Source of the DNA: Pseudomonas mosselii
Lineage (GTDB): Bacteria > Pseudomonadota > Gammaproteobacteria > Pseudomonadales > Pseudomonadaceae
Reading direction: 5' to 3'
Length of the DNA stretch: 64,000 nucleotides
NCBI RefSeq assembly: GCF_019823065.1
Contig: NZ_CP081966.1
Coordinates: 5,549,501-5,613,500 of the forward strand
Part shown: positions 49,976-56,243 of the stretch, piece by piece
Layout of the letters: each line of letters starts with the position of its first letter
Position numbering within the stretch: position 1 is the stretch's first letter
Made by a program: the position numbers and the translations under genes
Notes under the pieces: generated by a model
Seen by the model: the letters and a program-made list of their open reading frames with translations, nothing else
What the model was told of the DNA's origin: nothing
The model's database searches: none

Positions 49976-50451
49976 GACGGCTCTCCCAGCTCCAGCTGTG
50001 GATGGGCGTGCTGCTGTACGTTGCCCCGGTGCCAGGCAAGTTCCTCAAGGGCGGTCTGGATAGAAGCAAGCGCGGCACTGGCCTCGGCGTTGTCTGCGTA
50101 GAAAGCCATCAGTTGCCCGGTGGTCTCATGGAGTGCGGCCTGTAGCGACTGGATGTCATGCGCATTGGTGCTCCGACCAGATGGCACATCGATCAGCAGC
50201 TTTCCGCCGTTGCCGGCCAACCAACGGGTTACCAGATTGATGCCGCAGGCTTGCTCATAAGCGGGTATCAGCACGGCGGGCATCCGGCCGTTCGCGATCC
50301 ACTTGTACAGAGCCCAGTGATCTTCCAGGCCCATCAAGGAAGCGATGCGTTCGATGCTGTAGTTGGCGCGCTCTTTGGCATGCTGCTGGCACAGCTTCAG
50401 AGCATCACGAAGGTTGGTTGGCTGTACTCGTTTCCACTGGCGAGGGCTCAT
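49972..50451 (-). CDS. early phage regulator-like protein, 159 aa
   Basis: ATG at 50451 gives MSPRQWKRVQPTNLRDALKLC. Residues 25-60 (YSIERIASLMGLEDHWALYKWIANGRMPAVLIPAYEQACG) look like an HTH with a phage-regulator style; the C-terminal half is helical. It precedes the winged-helix gene with a 4-nt overlap. It resembles uncharacterised proteins found next to transposition genes of Mu-like Pseudomonas prophages. Function inferred only. Confidence 0.7.
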   Translation of the reverse strand: MSPRQWKRVQPTNLRDALKLCQQHAKERANYSIERIASLMGLEDHWALYKWIANGRMPAVLIPAYEQACGINLVTRWLAGNGGKLLIDVPSGRSTNAHDIQSLQAALHETTGQLMAFYADNAEASAALASIQTALEELAWHRGNVQQHAHPQLELGEPS

Positions 50452-50571
50452 TGGAAAGCCTCCGAAGTCAGCAAGAATGGGCCTTCCAAACAAAAAGCGG
50501 GTTTGACCATTGGTAATGTCATTGCGCCATGCACAATGAAATCAGGTAAATTCCCTCGAAAGGCGAAAGCG

Positions 50572-50853
50572 ATGTGCAATGACCTGCAACGTTTGCAAGC
50601 ACAAGTGGAAGCGCAAAGCGCGGTGATCGAAGCGATACTGCGTATCTGTGTACAATCCTGCGATGTAAACCCGTTGGCCTTGGCCAACGAGTGGCGAGCA
50701 TTGAGGCATAGCCCTACTTTTTTCGCGGCAGACGCAGCGGCGAAGCGGCGGCTAGCTGATGAGCTGGATGCTTGGGCGGATATGATCATCATGCAACTTC
50801 CAACGCATTTGCCGGATCGGTGCAGATCTGTCCCGCCTTCAAGCCCAGCTTGA
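50572..50853 (+). CDS. possible rightward gene inside the early region, 93 aa
   Basis: A plus-strand frame from ATG 50572 encodes MCNDLQRLQAQVEAQSAVIE..., a plausible coiled coil followed by ANEWRALRHSPTFFAADAAAKRRLADELDAWADMII (core AAKRRLADELDAWAD). AAAGG lies 10 nt before the start. It opposes the early operon and its last 65 nt overlap the end of the HTH gene at 50789. The reverse frame here (50448-50792) looks like a shadow. It could be a real antisense gene or chance. Confidence 0.5.
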   Translation: MCNDLQRLQAQVEAQSAVIEAILRICVQSCDVNPLALANEWRALRHSPTFFAADAAAKRRLADELDAWADMIIMQLPTHLPDRCRSVPPSSPA

Positions 50854-51013
50854 TGGCAATCTCATGGGCCTGACCGCGCACGCACTTTTTGCGGCCGCCG
50901 AGCACCTCAAACACAAGGTTTGGGGAGAACTGGTTGGCGATTGCCCACTGGGTGATCGAGACGCCCTTGGCCTTCAGCTCCGCACGGACCAGGTCGGGGG
51001 TACGTAGCTTCAT
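50789..51013 (-). CDS. HTH protein of the BcepMu gp16 family
   Basis: The 74-residue protein fits the BcepMu gp16 family: GVSITQWAIANQFSPNLVFEVLGGRKKCVRGQAHEIAIKLGLK (core GRKKCVRGQAHEIAIKLGLK). It is the first gene of the leftward early operon, the place of Ner/Cro in Mu, so it probably balances early transcription against the repressor. AGGAG lies before ATG 51013. The family match supports a BcepMu-like prophage. Confidence 0.88.
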   Translation of the reverse strand: MKLRTPDLVRAELKAKGVSITQWAIANQFSPNLVFEVLGGRKKCVRGQAHEIAIKLGLKAGQICTDPANALEVA

Positions 51014-51133
51014 GAGGGAAGCTCCTTTCGAGGGGTTATGGCGCCTTTGTTGGTGCCGACTAAATGACCATTCGTGGTGGGATGGTGTGGGTTAATGATG
51101 GTATTCAAAAGAATACCTGTCAAGAGATTTGGT
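51014..51133. promoter_or_regulatory. divergent early/repressor control region
   Basis: This 120-nt gap separates the leftward early operon from the rightward repressor gene and must hold both promoters. An 18-bp palindrome lies at 51100-51117, and an imperfect dyad GGCGCC-TTTGTT-GGTGCC near 51041-51058 lies in the leader of the leftward gene. This is the expected site of the lysogeny switch. Confidence 0.7.
51100..51117. promoter_or_regulatory. palindromic operator candidate
   Basis: GGTATTC-AAAA-GAATACC is a perfect 7-bp dyad with a 4-nt centre, ending 16 nt before the repressor ATG. The size and layout suit a dimeric XRE-type repressor, so autoregulation is likely. Confidence 0.65.
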
Positions 51134-51565
51134 ATGGAAATTCATATCGGAGAGCGCTTGCGAGAAGAGCGCGAGCGCCTCGGCTTTACCCAGCCGGCAT
51201 TCGGTACGATTGGTGGGGTGCAAAAGCTCGCTCAGCTCAAGTATGAGAAGGGGGAGCGCTTTCCCGGCGCTGACTATCTTGCGGCCGTCGCCAAGCTAGG
51301 GGCAGACATCCAGTACATCGTGACCGGTGTGCGCGGCGCTGATGCGTTGACGGAGGAAGAGGAAGAACTGGTGACTCTTTTCCGTCGGGCGCCGCTCGCC
51401 GTCAAGGCATCGACCTTGGCCGGGCTGGCTGCTGGGGCACAGGGGCAGCCGAAGGAAAAAAGGAAGCAAGCGTTTCACGGGAGCGTAGGCCAGGTAGTGG
51501 AAGGTTCCATTACTAATGAGGCCGAGGTTTCGTTCAATTTCGGAGTCGGCAAGACCAAGGAGTGA
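51134..51565 (+). CDS. XRE-family phage repressor
   Basis: The 143-residue protein has an N-terminal XRE HTH (ERLREERERLGFTQPAFGTIGGVQKLAQLKYEKGERFPGADYLAAVAKLG, core RLREERERLGFTQPAFG), then a helical part and a C-terminal tail FHGSVGQVVEGSITN. The tail motif recurs in the next gene. ATG at 51134 follows AAGAGA; longer frames start in the operator. It is the expected lysogeny repressor. GC content drops from here on. Confidence 0.85.
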   Translation: MEIHIGERLREERERLGFTQPAFGTIGGVQKLAQLKYEKGERFPGADYLAAVAKLGADIQYIVTGVRGADALTEEEEELVTLFRRAPLAVKASTLAGLAAGAQGQPKEKRKQAFHGSVGQVVEGSITNEAEVSFNFGVGKTKE

Positions 51566-51568
51566 GCC

Positions 51569-52045
51569 ATGCGTCAAGACTTCCATGGCGATACTGGCCA
51601 AGTGGCCGGAGAGAAAATTGTTAATCGAGGGGGTAACACCCGCTTGGAGCTCAATATTCAAGGGGATAACTACGGTTCTATTTCTATGGGAGGGCAAGGC
51701 CACAGTGATGAAGGCCGGCCCTTGCACTTAGCTTCTAGACAAGAGCTGACTCACGCCCTGGCTTATTGGCGCGCACAGTGGTGGAGCGGTTTTCGGGGCT
51801 TCTGGTTTAACCTACCATGCATACTCATGCTGGTCTTGATACTGGGTATTGTTGCAGGTCTTCTCACAGGCGTTCTCGTAACCAGCGACCCTCAACAAAT
51901 GTGGATGTTGGTTATCCCCATGATGGCGGCAATTCTCGGGTGCGGGTTATGGATGAACCATATTCGACGCATAGAGGAGCGTGTTATGGCAGAAAGTCGA
52001 GCGGCCATCGACGCGATAAGGACTGAGCTTCGGAAGCGACGTTAG
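51569..52045 (+). CDS. two-helix membrane protein with N-terminal FHGxxGQV motif
   Basis: The 158-residue protein starts with MRQDFHGDTGQVAGEKIVN, matching the C-terminal tail of the repressor in eight fixed positions, then a Gly/Asn-rich beta-like segment (LELNIQGDNYGSISMGGQG). Two membrane helices follow (about 85-110 and 117-135), then a charged helix (EERVMAESRAAIDAIRTELRKRR). It lies 3 nt after the repressor. Similar membrane proteins with this motif occur in prophages; function unknown, exclusion is possible. Confidence 0.75.
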   Translation: MRQDFHGDTGQVAGEKIVNRGGNTRLELNIQGDNYGSISMGGQGHSDEGRPLHLASRQELTHALAYWRAQWWSGFRGFWFNLPCILMLVLILGIVAGLLTGVLVTSDPQQMWMLVIPMMAAILGCGLWMNHIRRIEERVMAESRAAIDAIRTELRKRR

Positions 52046-52172
52046 CCTTCATGGTTGAGAGCCGAAACCTCATAGGGACGATGCCATCAGCCCTTAGCTA
52101 GGGACCATTGAAGCATGGCCCCCATCATCGGAAAAATTGACGGACGCGGCACTTTATATAGGGAGATTTAAC
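52046..52172. other. AT-richer gap before the secreted-protein gene
   Basis: This 127-nt gap contains ACTTTATATAGGGAG (about 52151-52165), a plausible -10 region (TATATA) just before the ribosome site of the next gene. Otherwise nothing is recognised. Confidence 0.4.
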
Positions 52173-52589
52173 TTGAGACTTCTAATTTTTGCTTTGGCTT
52201 CTGTCCTCTCTGTTGCTGCGAATGCAGACACCGTAGCGACCAAGCTAACCACACTGAGCTTGGATAAAGATGTGAATGAAGACTCACCCGAAGTCGCTAG
52301 GACTCAAGCTGCATTGAGCCGGGGACTGACCGTCTGCAACTTTGAAAATGAAGAGACGCTTGCCAATACCGCTTGGTTCATCACCAAAAAAATCCGTGAG
52401 AAAGGCCAGTACGCAGAAGCAACGGATATTATCGAGGGGGTGAACGCTGCCTTACTGGGGGCCAAAGCAAAGCAAGACTGCAGCGAGATCATGTCTTTGT
52501 ATGCGGTCAACCGAATTGAAGGAAACACCCACTCTGATGCAGTGACCGGTGCACGCGGCCTCTATCGGGCGATGGGCTTGGTAAAATAA
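52173..52589 (+). CDS. small secreted protein, 138 aa, unknown
   Basis: A TTG start at 52173, 7 nt after AGGGAG, gives MRLLIFALASVLSVAANADT, a clear signal peptide. The mature part has two cysteines (TVCNFEN and KQDCSEI) that could form a disulfide and is mainly helical. No family was recognised. It lies in the accessory cluster between repressor and lysis genes, so it may act in the periplasm during lysogeny. Confidence 0.7.
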   Translation: MRLLIFALASVLSVAANADTVATKLTTLSLDKDVNEDSPEVARTQAALSRGLTVCNFENEETLANTAWFITKKIREKGQYAEATDIIEGVNAALLGAKAKQDCSEIMSLYAVNRIEGNTHSDAVTGARGLYRAMGLVK

Positions 52590-52620
52590 AAAGCGGCTTG
52601 ATTTGATAGGAGGCAGCCAG

Positions 52621-52803
52621 ATGTCGAGAGATGGGTCCAAAGACAAAGTGCGTGACGAACGCGGTCGGAGCAGTAATCAACAAGAGAAATCCTCAAACGA
52701 GAAATTCAGTGACGAAAAACGCAAGGACTACGTAGTGGATACACTCAAGCCACCACGGAGGCCAAATGGAGGGAATGGAAATGGAAATGGGGGACGTTGC
52801 TGA
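52621..52803 (+). CDS. small charged protein, 60 aa
   Basis: AGGAGG 8 nt before ATG 52621 makes this a likely gene. The product is hydrophilic and low-complexity: many Lys, Glu, Ser and Asp, then a Gly/Asn-rich end (PNGGNGNGNGG). It is likely disordered. Its end overlaps the start of the SLATT-like gene by about 23-38 nt, so the two are probably coupled. Confidence 0.6.
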   Translation: MSRDGSKDKVRDERGRSSNQQEKSSNEKFSDEKRKDYVVDTLKPPRRPNGGNGNGNGGRC

Positions 52804-53311
52804 GCTTGCAGAGAAGTGGGATGACATGCTGTTCGGAGTGCGCCGCTCCATTCGCTACCATCAGCGCCGTCGGGCCTTTTTTGATCGCCTCGACCAGTCC
52901 TCTAACATGCTATCGGTGTTTTTCGGCTCCACTGCGATCTATGGCATTTTGAAGGATGACTATCAGGCCTTGGCTCTAGGAGCTTCTGCATTAGTCACGG
53001 CCTTAGCGTCGATCAATTTAGTCGTAGGTAGTGCTCTTCGCGCCCGGGCTCACAGTGATTTTGTTCGCCAGTATATTGATCTTGAGAAACGCATGCTTGG
53101 GCAACCTGATGAACAGACCTTGAAACAGGTCACAGAAGGTCGTTTGAGCATCGAAGCTCAAGAACCGCCAGTTTTGCACGTGCTGAACGCGATCTGTCAT
53201 AACGAAATGATGCGGGCCATGGGTCACGATAAGAAAGACTTTGCCAAAATTGGACCTCTGCAAAGGCTTTTCGCGCAACTGTTCGATTTCCGCGAGCACA
53301 CTATCCACTAA
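52781..53311 (+). CDS. SLATT-like two-helix membrane effector
   Basis: The protein (about 176 aa from ATG 52781; in-phase ATGs at 52766, 52775 and 52787) has WDDMLFGVRRSIRYHQRRRAFFDRLDQ (core VRRSIRYHQRRRAFF), two membrane helices (about 43-60 and 65-90), RARAHSDFVRQYIDLEKRM and EPPVLHVLNAICHNE. This pattern resembles SLATT domains, predicted pore-forming effectors of nucleotide-dependent conflict systems. The assignment is from pattern memory. GGAGGG at 52768-52773 favours the 52781 start. Confidence 0.65.
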   Translation: MEMGDVAELAEKWDDMLFGVRRSIRYHQRRRAFFDRLDQSSNMLSVFFGSTAIYGILKDDYQALALGASALVTALASINLVVGSALRARAHSDFVRQYIDLEKRMLGQPDEQTLKQVTEGRLSIEAQEPPVLHVLNAICHNEMMRAMGHDKKDFAKIGPLQRLFAQLFDFREHTIH

Positions 53312-53313
53312 CT

Positions 53314-53333
53314 CTTTAACCTCGATTAAAAGC
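53314..53333 (+). promoter_or_regulatory. late-control dyad, copy 1
   Basis: CTTTAACCTCGATTAAAAGC holds the dyad TTTAA-N6-TTAAA. It shares 18 of 20 bases with the site at 61260-61279. It lies 84 nt upstream of the lysis gene start, which fits a site for a dimeric Mor-type activator. Confidence 0.6.
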
Positions 53334-53342
53334 GCCTCGCCT

Positions 53343-53368
53343 ACACGCCGCCGATCATGGCGGCGTGT
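53343..53368 (+). terminator. hairpin between accessory cluster and lysis genes
   Basis: ACACGCCGCC and its exact complement (53343-53352, 53359-53368) form a 10-bp stem with loop GATCAT. It could end the lysogenic transcript from the repressor side; a late transcript starting at the upstream dyad would then need to read through. Confidence 0.6.
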
Positions 53369-53416
53369 TCGTTTCCGGCGCTCGCACCCTGCGGCGCCGA
53401 ACCAGCAGGAGGCACC

Positions 53417-53884
53417 ATGCGCCCCAACTCTCCACGCGGCATCCGCAACTTCAACCCCGGCAACATTCGCCATGCCAAAGACACCCGCTGGCAGGGGATG
53501 TCTGCCAATCAAAACGACAAGGACTTCGTTCAGTTCACGGGCCCGCAATGGGGTATCCGTGCCATTGCCCGCACGCTGATCACTTACCAGGACAAGCACG
53601 GCCTGCGCACTATCCGCCAAGTCATCGGCCGCTGGGCACCGCCCAACGAGAACAACACCGAAGCATACATACGTCAGGTCGCCACACGCGTTGGCGTGTC
53701 TCCTGATGGCCGGATCGACATTTACGACTACCGCACCATGCGTGCCCTGGTCGAAGCGATCATCCGCCACGAGAACGGTGCTGGCCCGCTGCCTGATGGC
53801 AGCTGGTACGGCGAGGCGTTGATCAACGAAGGCCTGCACTTGGCAGGCGTCGTTCCCGATGCGTACCACGGGGAGCAGGCATGA
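53417..53884 (+). CDS. endolysin-like muramidase (transglycosylase-type)
   Basis: ATG at 53417 after GGAGG gives 155 residues: SPRGIRNFNPGNIRHAKDTRWQG, QFTGPQWGIRAIARTLITYQDKHG, VIGRWAPPNENNTEAYIRQVA (cores RGIRNFNPGNIR and WAPPNENNTEAYI). This layout is that of phage lysozyme/structural peptidoglycan-degrading proteins seen in Pseudomonas phages. The gene starts the lysis block and overlaps a holin-like gene by 4 nt, so endolysin is the likely role. Confidence 0.65.
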   Translation: MRPNSPRGIRNFNPGNIRHAKDTRWQGMSANQNDKDFVQFTGPQWGIRAIARTLITYQDKHGLRTIRQVIGRWAPPNENNTEAYIRQVATRVGVSPDGRIDIYDYRTMRALVEAIIRHENGAGPLPDGSWYGEALINEGLHLAGVVPDAYHGEQA

Positions 53885-54105
53885 AGCTGATCGACAACTG
53901 CCACTGCTGCTGGAAGCTCCACAGCGTCCAGCTGGCAATCGTCATCGCCCTGCTGGGGCTGCTGCAGGGCACCATTCTGCCCATGTGGGAGGCTCAGCTT
54001 TCCCCGGCGAACTACGCATTGGCCAACAGCGTGCTGGCCATTCTCCTTTTCATGGCCCGTCTGGTGAAACAGGGGCCAGTGCAGTCTTCGCAAGGGGGTG
54101 AGTGA
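53881..54105 (+). CDS. holin-like membrane protein, 74 aa
   Basis: Two predicted membrane helices (about 17-36 and 43-60) and a short tail, with CHCCWKLHSVQLAIVIALLGLLQG (core LHSVQLAIVIALLGLLQG), match small phage holins. It overlaps the endolysin-like gene by 4 nt and the next small gene by 4 nt. Role assigned by topology and context. Confidence 0.75.
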   Translation: MKLIDNCHCCWKLHSVQLAIVIALLGLLQGTILPMWEAQLSPANYALANSVLAILLFMARLVKQGPVQSSQGGE

Positions 54106-54293
54106 TGAAGCTGCTCGCCCGCTTGTTCACCCATCTGCTTTCCCTGTGGCCCAGCATTCTGCCGAAGTCAGGTGCTGCCAGCTGGCATGGTCCGCAATCC
54201 ATAAGCCGTTCGGGCAAGACCGGTGTAGCTGCGATTCGCCGTGCGGCCCGTAAGGCTCGCAACCTCCGGAGACATACCCATGGGCGCGTTTGA
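54102..54293 (+). CDS. small basic phage protein, 63 aa
   Basis: The N-terminus (KLLARLFTHLLSLWPS) is hydrophobic and the C-terminus strongly basic (GVAAIRRAARKARNLRRH). It overlaps the holin-like gene by 4 nt and the spanin gene start by about 14 nt. It is a recurrent small gene in Pseudomonas phage lysis clusters; role unknown, perhaps nucleic-acid or membrane binding. Confidence 0.65.
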   Translation: MMKLLARLFTHLLSLWPSILPKSGAASWHGPQSISRSGKTGVAAIRRAARKARNLRRHTHGRV

Positions 54294-54885
54294 GTCGCTG
54301 CGTCACTTCATACCCATCCTGGCGGCCTTCGCCTGGATGGTGACTGTGCTCATTGCCTTCACGGTTGGCGAGGAAGGTGCCACGACTCGCGAGCGTGCTG
54401 CAGGTAATGAAGCCCTGGCCAGGCTGAGGCAAGAGCGTGCGGACCAGCGTGCTGAGTTGACCGAGGCAAACCTGGCCAAGTTCCAGCAACAGGTTGAGCG
54501 CGTTAACCAGGTCGCCCAGCAACTGCAGCAAACTCAGCAGCAGCTCGCCAGCGCCCACCAAGAGCTCCAGGAGCGAATCCCCAATGTCACTACCGTCTAC
54601 CTCCCGGAGCCCGCTGGTAAGCCTGCTTCTATCCCTCGCTGCGTGTTCACTGCTGGCTGGGTGCGCGACTTCAACCTTGCCCTCGGAGGCGCCCCTTTGC
54701 CTGCCCCCACCGCAGGCGCCAACACCACCGGCTATGACGCAGCCACCTGGCCCGCCCCCGGTACTGCGCAAGAACTACTGGAAAGCGGGGTCACCCCCGC
54801 AGACATCCTGGCCTTCGCCCAGGACTACGGACGTTGGGCCCTGGATCTCCGAGCCAAGCTCGTTGCGTTTCAACGTAAGGACTGA
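54280..54885 (+). CDS. inner-membrane spanin (Rz-like)
   Basis: ATG at 54280 gives 201 residues: one N-terminal membrane helix (about 10-28) and a long periplasmic coiled coil (about 38-105, ALARLRQERADQRAELTEANLAKFQQQV, core LRQERADQRAELTE). The last third (VTTVYLPEPAGKPASIP...TAQELLESGVTPADIL) is typical of Pseudomonas Rz-like proteins. Spanins fuse inner and outer membranes at the end of lysis. The partner is nested in the +1 frame within it. Confidence 0.82.
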   Translation: MGAFESLRHFIPILAAFAWMVTVLIAFTVGEEGATTRERAAGNEALARLRQERADQRAELTEANLAKFQQQVERVNQVAQQLQQTQQQLASAHQELQERIPNVTTVYLPEPAGKPASIPRCVFTAGWVRDFNLALGGAPLPAPTAGANTTGYDAATWPAPGTAQELLESGVTPADILAFAQDYGRWALDLRAKLVAFQRKD

Positions 54886-54901
54886 CCGCGTATGGATGTA
54901 G
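54584..54901 (+). CDS. outer-membrane spanin lipoprotein (Rz1-like), nested
   Basis: ATG at 54584, 10 nt after AGGAG, opens a 105-residue frame inside the inner-spanin gene: signal peptide ending at the lipobox LLAGC, then a Pro-rich segment (PPPQAPTPPAMTQPPGPPP), as in Rz1 proteins. The frame continues past the end of Rz and overlaps the start of the DksA-like gene by 10 nt. Confidence 0.8.
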   Translation: MSLPSTSRSPLVSLLLSLAACSLLAGCATSTLPSEAPLCLPPPQAPTPPAMTQPPGPPPVLRKNYWKAGSPPQTSWPSPRTTDVGPWISEPSSLRFNVRTDRVWM

Positions 54902-55110
54902 CTGATCTCGCGCAAGACAACGATTTCAATGAAGCCGCGTTGCAGGCCCACACCTCGGGCCTGCAGCGCCGCTCAGGGCCTTCCGCCTACCGCTGTGAAG
55001 AGTGCGGTGACGCGATCCCCGAGGCACGCCGTCAGGCCGAACCGGGGGTTGAGCTGTGCGTGGAATGCAAGACCACCTCTGAGCACCTGAGCAAACGGGG
55101 GCTGCGATGA
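54892..55110 (+). CDS. DksA/TraR-type zinc-finger protein
   Basis: The 72-residue protein has the TraR/DksA zinc finger CEECGDAIPEARR...CVECK (residues about 35-38 and 56-59) and a short N-terminal helix with the DNDF acid tip (DLAQDNDFNEAAL). Phage TraR homologues bind the RNA polymerase secondary channel and change promoter use. It overlaps the DUF2730 gene by 4 nt at the start of the head cluster. Confidence 0.88.
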   Translation: MDVADLAQDNDFNEAALQAHTSGLQRRSGPSAYRCEECGDAIPEARRQAEPGVELCVECKTTSEHLSKRGLR

Positions 55111-55400
55111 ACCTGAACGAGCTCGACTTCGGTTTCCAGACGGTGCAATGGGTCGTGGTCACCGTGATCGGTATCTACACCTGGATGACCAATCGGCAGG
55201 CCGCCAGTGCGCAAGAGATGCTGGAGCTGCGCACTCGCATCGTTGCCCTGGAGGAACGCATTCGGCACCTGCCGGACCATGCCTCCATCACCGAGTTACT
55301 CGGTGATATGAAAGCGGTGCGCGCTGAACTGACCGCGATGCAAGGCCTGACCCGAGCAGTGGACCGCATCAACGACTATCTACTGCGAGACAAAGCATGA
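55107..55400 (+). CDS. DUF2730 protein (Mu gp25-like)
   Basis: The 97-residue protein has one N-terminal membrane helix (about 10-27), a coiled coil and the short C-terminal stretch ITELLGDMKAVRAELTAMQGLTRAVDRINDYLL (core GLTRAVDRINDYLL), the DUF2730 pattern. It overlaps its neighbours by 4 nt. The function is unknown. Confidence 0.85.
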   Translation: MNLNELDFGFQTVQWVVVTVIGIYTWMTNRQAASAQEMLELRTRIVALEERIRHLPDHASITELLGDMKAVRAELTAMQGLTRAVDRINDYLLRDKA

Positions 55401-55690
55401 GCCAATACGCTGAATTCTTACGCCAGGACATGCGCCTGGTGATCCTTCGACTGCTGGCGGAAATGCCTGCGTATCGTGCCAACAGTTCCGTGCTCAATAC
55501 CGCACTCGACAACTATGGGCACAGCGTCAGCCGTGACCAGGTCAGGACCGAACTGCAGTGGCTGTCGGAGCAAGGGGCGGTGTCCCTGGATGATATCGGT
55601 CCGGTGCTGGTAGCCACGTTGACCGAACGCGGCCAAGACATCGCCGCCGGGCGAGCGCGCTGCCCAGGCATCAAGCGACCGGGGGCATAG
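55397..55690 (+). CDS. Mu gp26-like winged-helix protein
   Basis: The 97-residue protein fits the phage ArsR-like/VpaChn25_0724 pattern: FLRQDMRLVILRLLAEMPAYRANSSVLNTALDNYGHSVSRDQVRTELQWLSEQGAV (core SRDQVRTELQWLSEQGAV), a winged helix. It sits where Mu gp26 sits, between DUF2730 and DUF3486. Its role in packaging is unclear. Confidence 0.82.
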   Translation: MSQYAEFLRQDMRLVILRLLAEMPAYRANSSVLNTALDNYGHSVSRDQVRTELQWLSEQGAVSLDDIGPVLVATLTERGQDIAAGRARCPGIKRPGA

Positions 55691-55691
55691 C

Positions 55692-56243
55692 ATGGCGGGT
55701 AAATCGTCAGTCAGTCGGCTCCCGCCCGTGGTCAAGGCGTACCTGCAGAAGCTGTTGCGTGAAGATCGAATGACCCTTGATGAGATGATCGAGGACCTGC
55801 GCAGCCGCTTTCCCAATGAGAAGGTGCCCAGTCGTTCTGCCCTGGGGCGTTTCAAGGTCGGCTTCGAGCAGCTCACCGAGAAAGCCCGTCAGCATCGCGA
55901 ACAGGCCGAGGCCTTTGTTGGTGCCCTGGGCGAGGATGCCAGTGACAAGACCGGTGCCTTGTTGGTGGAAGCGATCTCGACCCTGACCTACCAGGCCGCC
56001 ATGGGTGCCCATGAAAAGGATGAGGTCACCATCAAGGAGGTGGCCACCCTGGCCCGTGCCGCCAAGGCGACCATGGAGGCTCGGACACTCAGCGTGAAAG
56101 AGCGCCAGGCCATCGAGAAAGTGGCACGTGATCGCCTGCTCCAGGAACAAGCCGCCGAGCTGGATAAAGAGGTCCGCAGCGGAGGTATGGACGAAGAGCA
56201 GGCCCTGTTCTGGCGCCAGAAGTTCTTGGGAGTGAAGGTATGA
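55692..56243 (+). CDS. small terminase-like protein (Mu gp27, DUF3486)
   Basis: The 183-residue protein has the DUF3486 features: KSSVSRLPPVVKAYLQKLLREDRMTLDEMIEDLRSRFP (core LPPVVKAYLQKLLREDRMTL) with an HTH, then long helices. It probably recognises DNA for packaging with the gp28 terminase, which overlaps by 4 nt. Confidence 0.88.
   Translation: MAGKSSVSRLPPVVKAYLQKLLREDRMTLDEMIEDLRSRFPNEKVPSRSALGRFKVGFEQLTEKARQHREQAEAFVGALGEDASDKTGALLVEAISTLTYQAAMGAHEKDEVTIKEVATLARAAKATMEARTLSVKERQAIEKVARDRLLQEQAAELDKEVRSGGMDEEQALFWRQKFLGVKV

Noticed and set aside
50448..50792. Minus-strand 114-codon frame in the early-region gap
   Set aside because: Composition rich in Ser, Ala and Cys without structure; the overlapping plus-strand frame looks more protein-like and has a ribosome site.
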